DNA of 64,000 nt from Okapia johnstoni (GCA_024291935.2 CM044311.1:21723001-21787000); one strand, 5' to 3'. Counted from the first letter of the stretch, positions 11,491-24,063 are shown. Program-made: numbers and translations. Notes: a model not told the origin generated them from the letters alone.

Positions 11491-11799
11491 ACAAAGTAAA
11501 ATTAAAGAAATTGAAAGCATTTTAAAGCAACTTTAAGATAATATTAGGCTAATGTGAGATCCATCTAGTAAATTAAGAAAAGTTCTGCCTGATGGCATGA
11601 AAATCATATAATTGATTTTATAATCAATCACAATGAATGCCAAATAAACAGTTCAGCTTCAATATTATGCACGAGTTGTATTCTGTTTATATGTTAATCT
11701 TCTTTTTAGTTGTATCTCTTAACAAGATTTAAGTAGAAGAATGTTCAAAGGAAAAAAAACAAAAAAACAAAAAAAAGAAAGATAAAACCTGTAAGAAAA
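11491..11799. other. AT-rich spacer, nothing recognised
   Basis: A-rich with runs near 11750-11800. Possibly a degraded start of the L1 that follows. Confidence 0.4.
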
Positions 11800-13292
11800 A
11801 AAGATAAAGATAAATTTTAAATGATTTTGAATTGAATAAAGGCAAAACTAAACTATCAAAATTTATGGGTTGCAGCCAGTCCTTACTAAGAGGGAATTTT
11901 GTTGCATTAAAATTCCATATTAAAAACAAAGATCTCAAATACATGATATAATATAACCTTATTAATAGAAAAAGGAGAGCAAAATAAATCCAAGTGAACT
12001 AGAAATCAGAAAATATTATTATGTTTAACAGAAAAATCAATGAAAGTAAATAAAGATATATAATAGAAGAAAACTGTGAAGTTATTCAGAAAAATGAATA
12101 AAATTTTTAGATTTCTAGTCATATGGACAAGCAAAAGGAAACAGAATATGCACATAGTCAATGTCAGTAATGAAAATGGTAGCATCAATGCAGGTTATAC
12201 CTATTTTTAAAAGATAAAAGAATACTATAAATAATATTTTATTAAATTATAAAATTGCCTGTACAGAAAAGGACAAATTCCTTAAAAAGACATGAAGCAA
12301 CAAATGTCTGAAAAATACCAAAATTCCCCTATATCTTTCACAAATATTTGAAGTTTTAGTCAAATGTATTTATACATACACATCCACACATGCATACCCC
12401 TCAATCTGAGATGGCTTCAACAGTGAATTTTACCCCTTAATATGAACATAATACCAAACTCTATATAAAATCTTCAAGAAAATTGAAGTGGGGATATTCT
12501 TCAAATCATTCTAAAGGCCAGCATTCCCCAGCATTCATTAAAAAAAAAAAAAGACATGAAAAAGGACAGCTACATATCAATCTCTCTCATGAAAACAGAC
12601 ACAGAAATTCTCACAAGAAATAGTTGAAAGTACAATTAAAGTGAATAGTCAATACAGCCAAGTGTGTTTTCTCCTGTGAAGGCTAATTTGACATTCAAAA
12701 AATCAAGTACTGTTTGACATTCATAAAATTTAAAATTAAGTAATGTAATTCACCATATGGACAGACTAACCAAGAACAACTACATAAAACTCAGGAAATA
12801 AATTTTGTGCAAATTCAACATCCATTCATGATGAGATTTTTCAGTAAACTAGGAATGAAAGAATATATCATTAAGCTTATTAAATCAAAGGAAATTCTAA
12901 GCTAATTTCATATTAAATAGTGAAAGTACTTTCTCAGTAAGATGAGGAACAAGTGAGTAATGAATAGCTGATTTAATATCATACTCAAGGTTCTGTCAAA
13001 TGCAGAAAGTCAAAGTCATAAAGATTCAAATGTAAGGTCTAAAAATATTTTTTTACTAATATCCTAATTGTATACAAATTCTTTAAACTCACAAAAGTTA
13101 CTAAAACTAAAAAATTAATCTAGTAACTTACTAGCATATAGGGTCAATACAAAATAAGATATGATATCAGTATAAAACTGAGCACAATTTTTCCATAGTA
13201 GCAGTAAATTTTTAGTAACTGACATAAAGTTAAGCACTACCATCTACAATAACACAAAAAATGAATTAATTAGGTATAACTTCTACTTCATA

Positions 13293-13413
13293 GGAGAAGG
13301 CAATGGCACCCCACTCCAGTACTCTTGCCTGGAAAATCCCATGGACAGAAGAGCCTGGTAGGCTGCAGTCCGTGAGGTCACGAAGAGTCGGACACGACTG
13401 AGAGACTTCACTT
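13293..13413 (+). mobile_element. Bov-A monomer with 12-bp target duplication
   Basis: Starts GGAGAAGGCAATGGCACCCC and ends GACTGAGAGACTTCACTTTT. Perfect direct repeat TTCTACTTCATA at 13281-13292 and 13414-13425. Low divergence from the usual Bov-A2 first monomer suggests a relatively young insertion. Confidence 0.93.
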
Positions 13414-14187
13414 TTCTACTTCATAAATGCAATACAAATATAAATCAACAAAATACTGATAAATGAAGAAAGAGAAATGGAGATATACACCATATTCCTT
13501 GACAGGAAGATTAACAGTGATTATCTTCTTAATGATCTACAAATTTGAGGCATTAGAAGCACAAGCACATCACTATAATATCACTGCATATAAATAAAGT
13601 AAACTTAACCTAGTATATTTGCAGAAAGGCAAAGAATTGATAATACTGAAAATAATTTTGTAAAAAACCAGTATTGGGGGACTTTCACTACTTGATCTTC
13701 AGGTCAATAATAAAACTGCATTATTCAAATAGGTTGTTATTGGAGAAAGGATGGACATATGAATTGATGGAAAGGTATAGTGAATCAGAAGATACTTCCT
13801 CATATATTTTGTCAGTTTATATTCAAAAAACAAAATATACTCAGATATTAGTGGAAAATGCCTTTGACTGTAAGTAAGTGAATATGAATCCCATTCTCTC
13901 ATTCTGTACACAAAGTAACTATTCAAAATGAATCAATATCCAGAGTATAAAACCTAAATCTGTAAGTCTTCTACAAGAAATCACAGGAGAACATTTTTGT
14001 CACTTTAGGTTAAGCAAAATTTTGTTAGATATTACGCCAAAAGTCTATTAAAGAAACAAAAATGACAATGTGAGTTTTACCAAAATTAAGGAGGGCTGGT
14101 CTTTAAAAGAGAAATAAGTGAATGAAAGAGGAAAATAAACGAGAAAAATATTGCCAATTACAAATCATATAATGTGTTCGTAATATT

Positions 14188-16180
14188 GTCTGATGAACCA
14201 TGGACAGAGGCTCATGAGATTGTACAAGAGATAGGGATCAAGCCCATCCCCATGGAAAAGAAATGCAAAAAAGCAACAAGGCTGTCTGAGGAGGCCTTAC
14301 AAATAGCTGTGAAAAGAAGAGAAGCGAAAAGCAAAAGAGAAAAGAAAATATATTCCCATCTGAATGCAGAGTTCCAAAGAATAGCAAGGAGAGATAAGAA
14401 AGCCTTCCTCAGTAATCAATGCAAAGAAATAGAGGAAAACAACAGAATGAAAAAGACTAGAGATCTCTGCAAGAAAATTAGAGATACCAAGGAACATTTC
14501 AAGCTAAGATGGGCTCGATAAAGGACAGAAATGGTATGGACCTAACAGAAGCAGAAGATATTAAGAAGAGGTGGCAAGAATACACAGAAGAACTGTTCCA
14601 AAAAGATCTTCATGACCCAGATAATCACGATGGTGTGATCACTCACCTAGAGCCAGACATCCTGGAATGCGAAGTCAAGTGGGCCTTAGAAAGCATCACT
14701 ATGAACAAAGCTAGGGGAGGTGATGGAATTCTAGTTGAGCTATTTCAAATCCTCAAAGATGATGCTGTGAAAGTGCTGCACTCAATATGCCAACAAATCT
14801 GGAAAACACAGCAGTGGCCACAGGACTGGAAAAGGTCAGTTTTCATTCCAATTCCAAAGAGAGGCAATGCCAAAGAATGCTCAAATTACCACACTATTGC
14901 ACTCATCTCACATGCTAGTAAAGTAATGCTGAAAATTCTGCAAGACAGGCTTCAGCAATATGTGAACCGTGAACTTCCAGCTGTTCAAGCTGGTTTTAGA
15001 AAAGGCAGAGGAACCAGAGATCAAATTGCCAACATCTGCTGGATCATCAAAAAAGCAAGAGAGTTTCAGAAAAATATGTATTTCTGCTTTATTGACTATG
15101 CCAAAGCCTTTGACTGTGTGGATCACAATAAACTGTGGAAAATTCTGAAAGAGATGGGAATACCAGACCATCTGACCTGTCTCTTGAGAAACCTGTATGC
15201 AGGTCAGGAAGCAACAGTTAGAACTGGACATGGAACAACAGACTGGTTCCAAATAGGAAAAGGCGTACGTCAAGGCTGTATATTGTCACCCTGCTTATTT
15301 AACTTATATGCAGAGTACATCATGAGAAACGCTGGGCTGGAAGAAACACAAGCTGGAATCAAGATTGCTGGGAGAAATAACAATAACCTCAGATATGCGG
15401 ATGACACCACCCTTATGGCAGAAAGTGAAGAAGATTTAAAGAGCCTCTTGATGAAAGTGAAAGAGGAGAGTGAAAAAGTTGGCTTAAAGCTCAACATTCA
15501 GAAAACTGAGATTATGGCATCTGATCCCATCACTTCATGGGGAATAGGTGGGGATACAGTGGAAACAGTGTTAGACTTTATTTTTATAGGCTCCAAAATC
15601 ACTACAGATGGTGATTGCAGCCATGAAATTGAAAGATGCTTACTCCTTGGAAGGAAAGTTATGGCTAACCTAGACAGCATATCAAAAAGCAGAGACATTA
15701 CTTTGCCAACAAAAGTCTGTCTTGTTAAGGCTATGGTTTTTCCAATGATCATGTATGGATGTGAGAGTTGGATGGTGAAGAAAGCTGAGCACCGAAGAAT
15801 TGATACTTTTGAACTATGGTGTTGGAGAAGACTCTTGAAAGTCCTTTGGACTTCAAGGAGATCCAACCAGTCCATCCTAAAGGAGATATTTCCTGGGTGT
15901 TCATTGGAAGGACTGATGTTGAAGCTGAAACTCCAACACTTTGGTCACGTGATGCGAAGAGCTGACTCATTAAAAAAGGTCCCGATGCTGTGAAAGATTG
16001 AGGGCAGGAGGAGAAGGGGATGACAGAGGATGAGATGGCTGGATGGCATCACTGACTCAATGGACATGGGTTTGGGTAGACTCTGGGAGTTGGTGATGGA
16101 CAGGGAGGCCTGGCGTGCTACAATTCATGGGGTCGCAAAGAGTTGGACAAGACTGAGCGACTGAACTGAACTGAACTGAA
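14188..16180 (+). mobile_element. BovB LINE, 5'-truncated, with long open RT frame
   Basis: Starts in the linker (GTCTGATGAACCATGGACAG) and ends with a well-kept (ACTGA)n tail at about 16157-16180. It lies inside the old L1. The six-base repeat AATATT occurs at 14182-14187 and 16179-16184 and may be the target duplication, though it is short and AT-only. The endonuclease is absent. Confidence 0.92.
14509..15993 (+). pseudogene. BovB reverse transcriptase, 494 codons still open
   Basis: The longest open frame in the window. It holds the RTE-type RT: motif A FIDYAKAFDCVDHNKLW (catalytic Asp at about residue 196), the GVRQGCILSPCLFNLYAEYI block, motif C YADD at about residues 296-299, then the C-terminal domain with CESWMVKKAEHRRIDTFELW. 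Both catalytic motifs are intact. The protein is still partial. Upstream linker sequence (14174-14521) is in another frame after a one-base loss near 14490-14500. The frame ends at a TGA (15991-15993) where other copies read Gly, and the endonuclease is missing. Inferred to be inactive for transposition; expression is unknown. Confidence 0.85.
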
Positions 16181-16920
16181 TATTAGAAGAACACATTACA
16201 TTTAAAAATAGCAACTAACTCAGTTTAAAAAGTGGGATAAAGATTTGAAGATATAAGTTGCCACAAAAATGACATGGGTAACAAATATGTAAATGAAAAG
16301 TTAAGATAATCAACATCATTAGTCATTAAGGAAATGCAAATTAAAACCACAATGAGCTGTATAAGAGCATATTTATTTACTCAATAAATATTTATAATGC
16401 CTAAAAATACCACAATGAGATAGCACTGTATAAATATTTTAATGGATAACTTTTTAAAAATTAAAATACATCATAAAATACTGAGTACTCATAAGGATGT
16501 GGAAAAGGACAAATTCACACATATTAGTGAAGGGAATTCAGAATATTTTGACCACACTCAAAACTATTTGTCACATTCTTTTAACGTCAATAAGTTGCCC
16601 CCGGCAAATGAAACCTATGTTAACGCAAGCTCTGGGTGCAGATATTTATAATGATTTTGTCAGTGCTAAAACCTAAAAACAACAGAAATGCACTTTAGTC
16701 AGGGAATGGATAAGTAACAAACTTGTAGAAGAGGCCTAACATAAAGGAATATTAAATGCATTATCATAGGTTTAAAACAAGGTAAGTAAAATGATAAATA
16801 TGTATAATTCTATTTATGACTTTTCTTGCAATGACAAAACTTTATGTATGCAACTCAGAACATGATTTTATATGTAAAGTCTGAAGAATTTATAACCTAT
16901 GTATAACTATTTGCACATCA

Positions 16921-17118
16921 GACCTTACCTGTGACTCGGTTGGTAAAGAATCTGCCTGCAATGCAGGACACCTGGGTTCAATCCCTGGGTTGGGAAGATC
17001 CCTTGGAGAAGGAAATGGCAACCCACTACAGTATTCTTGCCTGGAGAATCCCATGGACAGAGGAGCCTGTTGGGCCACAGTCCATGGGGTCACAAACAGT
17101 CTGACACAACTGAATGAC
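16921..17118 (+). mobile_element. Bov-tA SINE, near full length
   Basis: tRNA-like head with TGGTAAAGAATCTGCCTGCA and GGTTCAATCCC, then the Bov-A body, ending GACACAACTGAATGACT. Imperfect flanking repeats only (TTGCACATCA versus TTAGCACGTCA). Confidence 0.9.
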
Positions 17119-17149
17119 TACCATACATTAGCACGTCAATTAAATATTG

Positions 17150-17224
17150 TTGTTCAGTCGCTTAGTCATGTCTGACTCTTTGCAACCCCATGGACTGAAG
17201 TACACCAGACTTCTCTGTCCTTTA
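17150..17224 (-). mobile_element. Bov-A fragment
   Basis: Antisense 3' half of Bov-A: GTTCAGTCGCTTAGTCATGT then GACTCTTTGCAACCCCATGG. Confidence 0.85.
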
Positions 17225-17586
17225 CTGCCTATCTAACATAAATCTATATAAATCTATAAATGCAAATGTATATTGTATATTTTATTTAAAAAGATCATAG
17301 ATACAGAGAACAGATTAGTGTTTTCCAGAGATCGGAAGGAGTTCGGGACAGAAATTAATGAATTGTTTTGGAGAGCTTTTTTTTTTTTAGTTTAAATAAA
17401 TTGAGCCTAAACTTAAGGGAGATATATAAGTACAAAGAGGAGAGAAGAATTTTGGGGGTGGTAAGAGAGTTCTATCTTTGTATCAACTCTGTGTCAAAGA
17501 CTGGTATCACAATCCTAAAGACAGAATTTTCTATATACGTTTTGGACCAGGTGCCCACTGCTGCTCTGGTCAAATGTAGTTGGGTA
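17225..17586. other. AT-rich, possible old L1 3' remnant
   Basis: The stretch around 17299-17335 (AGAGAACAGATTAGTG) loosely resembles old L1 3' UTR text. Too diverged to assign with confidence. Confidence 0.3.
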
Positions 17587-17594
17587 CAGATTAA

Positions 17595-17807
17595 CAAAGA
17601 GCCTCCCAGCTGGCACAGTGTTAAACAATCCAGCTGCCAATACAGGAAACTCAAGAGATGTGGGTTTTATCCCTGGTTTGGGGAGATCCCCTGGAGTAGA
17701 AAATAGCAACACATTCTAGTTTCCGTGCCTGGAAAATTTCATGGACAGAGGAGTATGGCAGGCTACAGACCATGTGGTCACAGGAGTTGGAAATGACAGA
17801 GCATGCC
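17595..17807 (+). mobile_element. Bov-tA SINE, diverged
   Basis: Head CCCAGCTGGCACAGTG, box-B-like GGGTTTTATCCC, then the Bov-A body. Direct repeat CAGATTAA at 17587-17594 and 17808-17815. Confidence 0.8.
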
Positions 17808-17815
17808 CAGATTAA

Positions 17816-18157
17816 TATATTGATACTTTTGGCTAGGATAAGCAAATGTTTTGTAAAATATACTTCCCATTTAATGAGATTCATGACTTCATTAAAACTC
17901 ATTTCAAGGAAAGAAAATAAATAATGTAATTGAAATTGCCTGTTTGAAAATAGTTATGTTAACTGTGGCAATGACATAAATTCCTATGAAAATTGCAATG
18001 CCAAAAAAAATTACAGTTATTTTTCTACAAATACAATATCTGTAAAATATTGATGGAAAAATTTAGAAAAATATCTAAATTTTGTATGTGTAAATCTATC
18101 TTTACATATTTCTAAGTTTTATGCTAATTTTGAATATACTAGGTATTGCTCTGCAAT
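17816..18157. other. AT-rich spacer
   Basis: No recognisable gene or repeat. Confidence 0.4.
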
Positions 18158-18165
18158 AAGTTACT

Positions 18166-18528
18166 TAATTGATACTTTTGAATTGTGATGATGGAGAAGA
18201 CTCTTGAGAGACACTTGGACTGCAAAGCGATCAAATCATTTAATCCTAAAGGAAATCAACCCTGAATATTGATTGGAAGGACTGATGCTGAAGCTAAAGC
18301 TCTGACAGGCCATCTGATGGGAAGAGCCTACTGATTGGAAAAGACCCTAATGGGAAAGATTGAAGGAAAAAGGAGAAGGGGAAGGTAGAGGATGAGATGG
18401 TTAGATAGCATCACTGACTCAATGGACATGACATTGATAAAACTCTTGGAAATAGCAGAGGACAGAGGAGCCTGGCATGCTGCAGTCCATGAGGTGGTGA
18501 AGAGGCAGGCATGACTTAGTGACTGAAC
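18166..18528 (+). mobile_element. BovB LINE 3' end
   Basis: About 360 bp of the BovB C-terminal domain and 3' UTR, starting in the FELW-equivalent region (ATTGATACTTTTGAATTGTG). Perfect direct repeat AAGTTACT at 18158-18165 and 18529-18536. It landed near the start of an ancient repeat that continues to the right. Coding sense is destroyed. Confidence 0.9.
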
Positions 18529-18960
18529 AAGTTACTCAGACCTTAAACAGTTTAAAACAACAAAGATTTATCTCACAGAAGCTGGAATCTAAGTGTGCCT
18601 TAGGTGGATCCTCTAGCTCAGGGTCTCTCAAAAGGCACAAGGTTGTAATCAATTTTCTGCCTAGGGCTCCAGCAATCTCAGAACTCAACTAAGGGACTGA
18701 TCCTTTTCTACATTCACTCAAATAGCTATTAGCAGACACCAGATCCCTACTGGCTTTTTTTGGGAAGCTATCACTTTCTTCTAGGTGAACCTCTTCATAT
18801 ACCTACTCACAGCAACTTTTTCCCCTTTGTGTCAAGCCTGAGAAAGAGAACTACAAACATTTTATAACCTAATCTCAGAACTGTCATCTCATCACTTGCT
18901 GCATTCTGTTCATTAAAAAGCAAGACATAAAGTCCAACTTATAGCAAGCAGTGAGCATTA
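18529..18960. mobile_element. Ancient mammalian repeat (family not named)
   Basis: Contains CAGTTTAAAACAACAAAGAT, CTCAGGGTCTCTCAAAAGG and later a TTTTATAACCTAATCTCAGA segment. The order matches a mammal-wide repeat I recognise by layout but cannot name. The stretch at 24640-25140 seems to be a second member in the same orientation. Confidence 0.5.
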
Positions 18961-19898
18961 TAAAAGAAATAACAAGTTGCTCAGAGTCATTTAGAAACTG
19001 CTTACCACATGGTAATACTTAGTTCAGAAATGCGTAATCCTCAAAAATAAATTCCCCAAATATAAATATGTTTCATCAGACTAATGATCCAAGAAAAATA
19101 TAAAAAGATAAATATTTCATCAGTGATGAAAAATAACATGGCTTGCACCTGTCAGAAAGCATATTTGTTGTAAAATCAGGTCTAGGAAAGGGATGACCTT
19201 TCAGATTTTCTGAGCAATGCTTTAACAAGACAATACCTGTTATGGCTACCAGGTATCCTGTAGGGTTGTTGCTACCAAGCTGAGGGGGATGACTGCATAT
19301 AAGATAGGAGAGTGAAAGAAAGAATCTAAAATTATACACTATTGAGACCTTATTGCTCCTTCTCTTCCTCTGCTTTTACTATTGCTGTTAATACTACTAC
19401 TGTTGTTCTTAGTACAACATTGCTGTTACTTCTATTACTATTAAAGCAAAGAAAATAATAATAGTCAAAATATTTTGGGTTCTTATCATATGTGAATTTG
19501 TGTTTCAAATGCTTTACAGAGATTATAAAAATGTATGTATGCGTGTGAAATATAAAGAGACACTATTATTTGATATCACGTGAAGAGATTCAGCACACAC
19601 TTAGGACAGAGATATAGAACTGTGTCTCTAAGTCCACCCTTTGAAACGTTTCTCTGTGATGTTCCAGTACAGTCTTGGGACTGACATGACTTCTGGACAT
19701 CTTGAATGTTAGCTTATCATGAAACTTTATGCTCCTTTGAGTACATTTTTTGTTACTTACAACCTCTGATATTCTACCATAACATTCTAGAGCTATTGTT
19801 CTTAAAAAAGAAAACACTTGAAGAATAAAATTATTATCATATGTATAATTATTGATTCACCCCAGATATAGTTGTATGTGCCAGAATTTTAGTTATCT
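18961..19898. other. Mostly unique-looking AT-rich DNA
   Basis: No gene or clear repeat. A loose trinucleotide-like CTA/TTA region lies near 19377-19445. Confidence 0.45.
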
Positions 19899-19906
19899 AC
19901 TCTCTC

Positions 19907-20096
19907 TTGGGCTTCCCTTGTGGCTCAGCTGGTAAAAAATCCACCTGCAATGCGGTATACCTGGGTTGAATTCCTGGGTTGGGAAGATCCCCTGGAGAAG
20001 GGAAAGGCTACCCTCTCCATTATTCTGGTCTGGAGAATTCCATGGACTGTATAGTCCATGGGTTCGCAAAGAGTCAGACACAACTGAACAACTTTC
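19907..20096 (+). mobile_element. Bov-tA SINE with 8-bp target duplication
   Basis: Head GGCTTCCCTTGTGGCTCAGC, box-B-like GGTTGAATTCC, then the Bov-A body. Direct repeat ACTCTCTC at 19899-19906 and 20097-20104. Confidence 0.9.
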
Positions 20097-20104
20097 ACTC
20101 TCTC

Positions 20105-21279
20105 ATACATAAAATTTTTGAGATTTCTCTGCCTTTTATTTTCTATGAATATGAGATTTCTGTCCACTTTAATTTCTTTGAGGTAATGGTGAATGGACTT
20201 GCCTGGTAGATGAGACTGTACCTGCGAAGGGGAAATTCGTTTCCTGTCTGACCTCCATGTGTCTTGACAATGCTTTCAGATTATACAACAAGAATAACTC
20301 TACTCTGGTTTCCTCAGTCTTTTTCTAGCAGCCCCCCTCAGGCGGATCTCAGTCTCAATTTCCAATCAAAATCAATATTGTACTTTTCCAAGGTAATTTT
20401 TCAAATTTCTTCTCAAATTGAATTTAGATGTTTTTTCTTCTTTCATCTGCTTCATTGACATGCTTTTGTTACTCTTTATACTTAATTCCCTCTTTTTATA
20501 GTTATCTCCCAAGGAAACTAAATCTGAAATGAGAATGTGCTGGAAGATAAGTTGTTATAATTCACAGAGCTTTGAACTAATAATTACATTAGAAAATTTT
20601 TTAAAATTTATTTGTACATAGCATCATATAAAATTTTAAATGTGGCATACATATAACAAAGGTAAACAAACAGAGGATACATATAATATCTGAGATATTA
20701 ATATAAATATTGAGAAAAATAAATTATGTATGTATATTAACTGTCTGGAGAGCTAGATAATTTTATATAGGTTACTCTTTTATGACCATTGCTTTTATAG
20801 TCTATAGGAATTCAATGTATCATGCATAATTATACAAAATATCCATTTTAGATTCTATCACTTTATAACTGAGTTTATTATAAAACAAATTAATTAAAAA
20901 TATATATACAAATATTTAGCAGAAAGATATAAACACAAAGTAAAATTTCTTCTAATCCAACAGTCAAAGTAATGCTGTTGGTTTAAAAGTGGAACCAATA
21001 ATATATACTGAACACCAAAATAAAACAGAGAAATCCTTCCTTCCCACCAAAAATACAATTCCTATGTTGGTTTTCATTAATATTTCCCTGTATAATTTTC
21101 TAGTAATAAATTATATCTGTGAATGAACTGAAATACTAATTTTGTGACTGGATGTTAATTAAATGAATATTAATAACCAAATAGGAAACAAGACGTAGAG
21201 CTAGACTTGCTTCAGACTTAAATCTCTCTATATATATTTTTATAATTTATTTATTTATACACTTCATTTATTTATAGTG
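20105..21279. other. AT-rich sequence, nothing recognised
   Basis: No coding or RNA signal. Very AT-rich from about 20580 to 21270. Confidence 0.45.
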
Positions 21280-21377
21280 AAAATGAAAGTATTAGTCACT
21301 CAGCTATGTCCTACTCTTTGTGATCTCATGGACTGTAGCCCACCAGACTCCTCTGTTCATGGAATTTTCCAGGCAAA
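21280..21377 (-). mobile_element. Bov-A monomer
   Basis: Antisense: GTCACTCAGCTATGTCCTAC, then GACTGTAGCCCACCAGACTC and ATTTTCCAGGCAA. Confidence 0.85.
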
Positions 21378-21394
21378 TATATTTATTATTTTGG

Positions 21395-21575
21395 TGTTGC
21401 ATCCTCAGTCACTTCAGTTGTGTCTGACTCTTTGGGACTCCATGGACTGTAGCCCTCCAGTCTCTTCTGTCCATGGGATTCTCCAGGGAAGAATACTGGA
21501 ATGGGTTGCCAACACATATTCCCAACACAGGGATAGAACCAGCGTCTCCTTGTGTCTCCTGCATTGCAGGCATAT
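21395..21575 (-). mobile_element. Bov-tA SINE
   Basis: Antisense Bov-A body (GTGTCTGACTCTTTGGGACT) leading into a tRNA-like head (GGGATAGAACCAGCGTCTCC). The CTCCTTGTGT/CTCCTGCATT part is locally duplicated. Confidence 0.85.
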
Positions 21576-23033
21576 TCTGATGTTAAAAGAACAAATATTT
21601 TCTGCACATTCTTTGCCTCTATTTTTAGTAAATATTGTATACATTATTTATATTACTAGTATATATGTTTTCATTATTTTAAGAGCACATCATATTTGAT
21701 TATTTCTTTATATGAATATTCAAGTATTTATTTAACTATTTTTACTATTTTTTCCTCCTTGAAAGTATTTAGAAAAACTATGTCCCTATTGTAGTCGTGC
21801 TGCTGTAAACATTCAGGTTTATTCAAAGCATAGTATATAAGTAAATATTTATGTTAAATTTCTACCAGTTGGTCTATAATAGACCATGAGAAAGTTAAAT
21901 TTATAATGTTTTAATTATAAAAAGTACAAATTAGTTAGTATAATTCATTTTTACATTACTAGAACTTTCAATAGTGTACTTTAAATAATACTACATGATA
22001 ATTTTAGAGAAAATTGCAAGTCAATGTTTCTTATTCTGTTATTCAATGGAAATAAAAATGAAAGATGCAATAAGTAGGTCAGTGACCTAAAGTTAAAATA
22101 CAGTTGCTTTCAACAGAAAAAAAAATATAATAAGCATAACTCTGAGTAACCTCTTCATACTGCTGTAACCTAACTAGTAAAATGAAACCTCAAATAGCAC
22201 TCAGGGTAACTCCCGTTATGCTCTTTAATATTGTATTATAAAAGGACTCATGAATTTTTACAAGATAGCTTGACCTAAAAACATTTTTAACAGCTTATAA
22301 ATCATCTTCCAGCATGTCATTTAATATTTTGATGAAGTCGAAAGACAAATCTGATATTTCAAGGACCATTTGAATCAAGATTTTTCCTTACATCTTTTGC
22401 TATGCATATTCCACTGTTGAATTTGCTTCCACATTTGTTTTTAGAAAGAAAAAAGATGTAATCAGCCTTCATTCTTCAGTTTCTCCCTGGGGGGAAAAAA
22501 AAAATACCTAGGATAGGCATTAGGCATGCACTTCACTTAACTGAAGAAACACTTTCAAAGTATTTGTAATATTTTACTTTCCAATTAACCATGTATGAGT
22601 CCTTGACATGCTACTTTCTAGTTCATATTTAGTATGCAAGTCTTTTTTGTTTTATTTTCTATTTATTTTGTTCTTTTGCTGTCTTATTTTTTTTTTATTT
22701 TTTTTCAAATGGTTTAAGCTATTCTTTTTATTGCATGTTCATATAAGTTGATGAAACAACTTGTCCTTTTTTATATTACAAAGTTTTACTGGAACTTTTA
22801 TTAGGATTTTATTCAATATTTATATATATTTAGAAAGAACTAACTTTATCTTACTAGTATTAAATATTCTGATCCATATCTCCCTATTAGTCATCCTTAA
22901 TTTAAATTTTGTATGTTTTTATTTGTAATTTTGTATTGTTACTGTGTTGTTATTATTTTATTTCTAAGTACTTAGTATTTGCCTATGTATATAGAAATGT
23001 ATACATAAATAATAATACATGTGTATATAGAGT
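21576..23033. other. AT-rich sequence, nothing recognised
   Basis: Long T and A runs (22680-22710, 22493-22503). No gene or named repeat could be supported. Confidence 0.45.
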
Positions 23034-23203
23034 TAAGGGGATGACAGAAGATGAGATGGTTGGATGGCATCACCAACTCAATGGACATGAGTTTGGGTAA
23101 ACTCTGGGAGTTGGTGATGGACAGGGAGACCTGACGTGCTGCAGTTCATGGGGTCACAAAGAGTCAGACATGACTGAGCAAATGAACTAAACTGAACTGA
23201 ACT
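23034..23203 (+). mobile_element. BovB LINE extreme 3' end
   Basis: About 170 bp: AAGGGGATGACAGAAGATGA (the end of the coding region), then GACATGACTGAGCAAATGAA and a decayed (ACTGA)n tail. No clear target duplication. Confidence 0.85.
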
Positions 23204-23670
23204 TAAATGCATACTGCATGGAAAATATATATGCATCTTTGTGTATGTGTGTGTACACATTCGAGAGAGGAAAGGTCATATTGTATCCAAAATTGTATGT
23301 TATTTTGGAACTTTAAGAGAGGATAAGTAAAGGTGAATTTAAAATGTCATTTACTAAAGTTGTACATTCATAGATCACAAACCTTTCTTGGCAAACTTTT
23401 GGATATCATTTTTCATAAATCTGTCACTTAATTTTGGAAAAAAATACTCAAGCAGACCAGATCCTACTTATGAGAAGCAACATTTTGTTTTTCCTGGTAT
23501 GCATGCTTATAAAAATACATAAAACTCATACTTGTTCTTATATAATCATTTGAAAATAAAAGGGATATGTCATGCTTTCTGTATTTTTCAATATATTATA
23601 ATGTGATGTTTTTCTGAAAAATGTCAATAGTGCCAATATGATCTTCAGTTTATTTCCACCTATATTTCCA
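23204..23670. other. AT-rich spacer
   Basis: Contains a short TG tract near 23241-23252. Otherwise nothing recognised. Confidence 0.4.
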
Positions 23671-23913
23671 GGCTTCCCTGGTGGCTCAGTTGGAAAAGAA
23701 TCCTCCTGTAATTCAGGAGACTGCCTGCAATGCAGGAGACCCAGGTTTGATCCCTGGTTTGGAAAGGTCCCCTGGAGAAAGAAATGGCAACCCACTCCAG
23801 TATTCTTTCCTGGGAAATCCCATGGACAGAGGAGCCTGGTGGGCTGTAGTCCACGGGGTTGCAAGAGTCAGAGAGACTTAGCGAATAAACCACCACCACC
23901 ACCACCACCACCA
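23671..23913 (+). mobile_element. Bov-tA SINE with internal duplication and (ACC)n tail
   Basis: Head GGCTTCCCTGGTGGCTCAGT. The loop region is duplicated in tandem (CTGTAATTCAGGAGA then CTGCAATGCAGGAGA, 23706-23742). The Bov-A body follows and the element ends in an (ACC)n microsatellite at 23889-23912. Confidence 0.9.
23889..23912 (+). repeat. (ACC)n microsatellite
   Basis: About eight uninterrupted ACC units at the SINE 3' end. Likely polymorphic. Confidence 0.9.
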
Positions 23914-23923
23914 CATTATGTTA

Positions 23924-24063
23924 CCCCTGGAGAAGGGCATAGCAGCCCACTCCAGTATTCTTGCCTGTAGAATTCCCTGGACAGAGGAGCCTGGCAGACT
24001 ACTGTCCACAGGAACACTAAGAGTCCAACATGACTGAACCAATTTAGCACGCAGGGACACAGG
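23924..24063 (+). mobile_element. Bov-A monomer inserted next to a Bov-tA
   Basis: Starts CCCCTGGAGAAGGGCATAGC and ends near AGCACGCAGG. Perfect 10-bp repeat CATTATGTTA at 23914-23923 and 24064-24073 shows it is a separate, later insertion. Confidence 0.92.

Larger units (their letters stand above)
11800..16922 (+). mobile_element. Old L1 LINE (sense), interrupted by a Bov-A and a BovB
   Basis: Three blocks (11800-13292, 13426-14187, 16179-16922) read in order as decayed sense L1 ORF2. They include TCAAAATTTATGGGTTGCAG near 11858 and ATTCAACATCCATTCATGATGA near 12815. A 3' block near 16316-16350 has CATTAAGGAAATGCAAATTA followed by CCACAATGAG. No open frame survives. The interruptions are the Bov-A at 13293-13413 and the BovB at 14188-16178, both younger than the L1. 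Confidence 0.75.

Noticed and set aside
14509..15993. A host or viral polymerase gene
   Set aside because: The RT motifs and 3' tail are those of BovB, the frame is truncated at both ends and lies between BovB boundaries.
14182..16184. AATATT as a firm target duplication for the BovB at 14.2-16.2 kb
   Set aside because: Six AT-only bases occur often by chance here, so it is listed only as possible.
16921..16995. tRNA gene (tRNA-like head with A and B boxes)
   Set aside because: It is the head of a Bov-tA SINE. No acceptor stem closes, and the Bov-A body follows directly. The same holds for the other Bov-tA heads.
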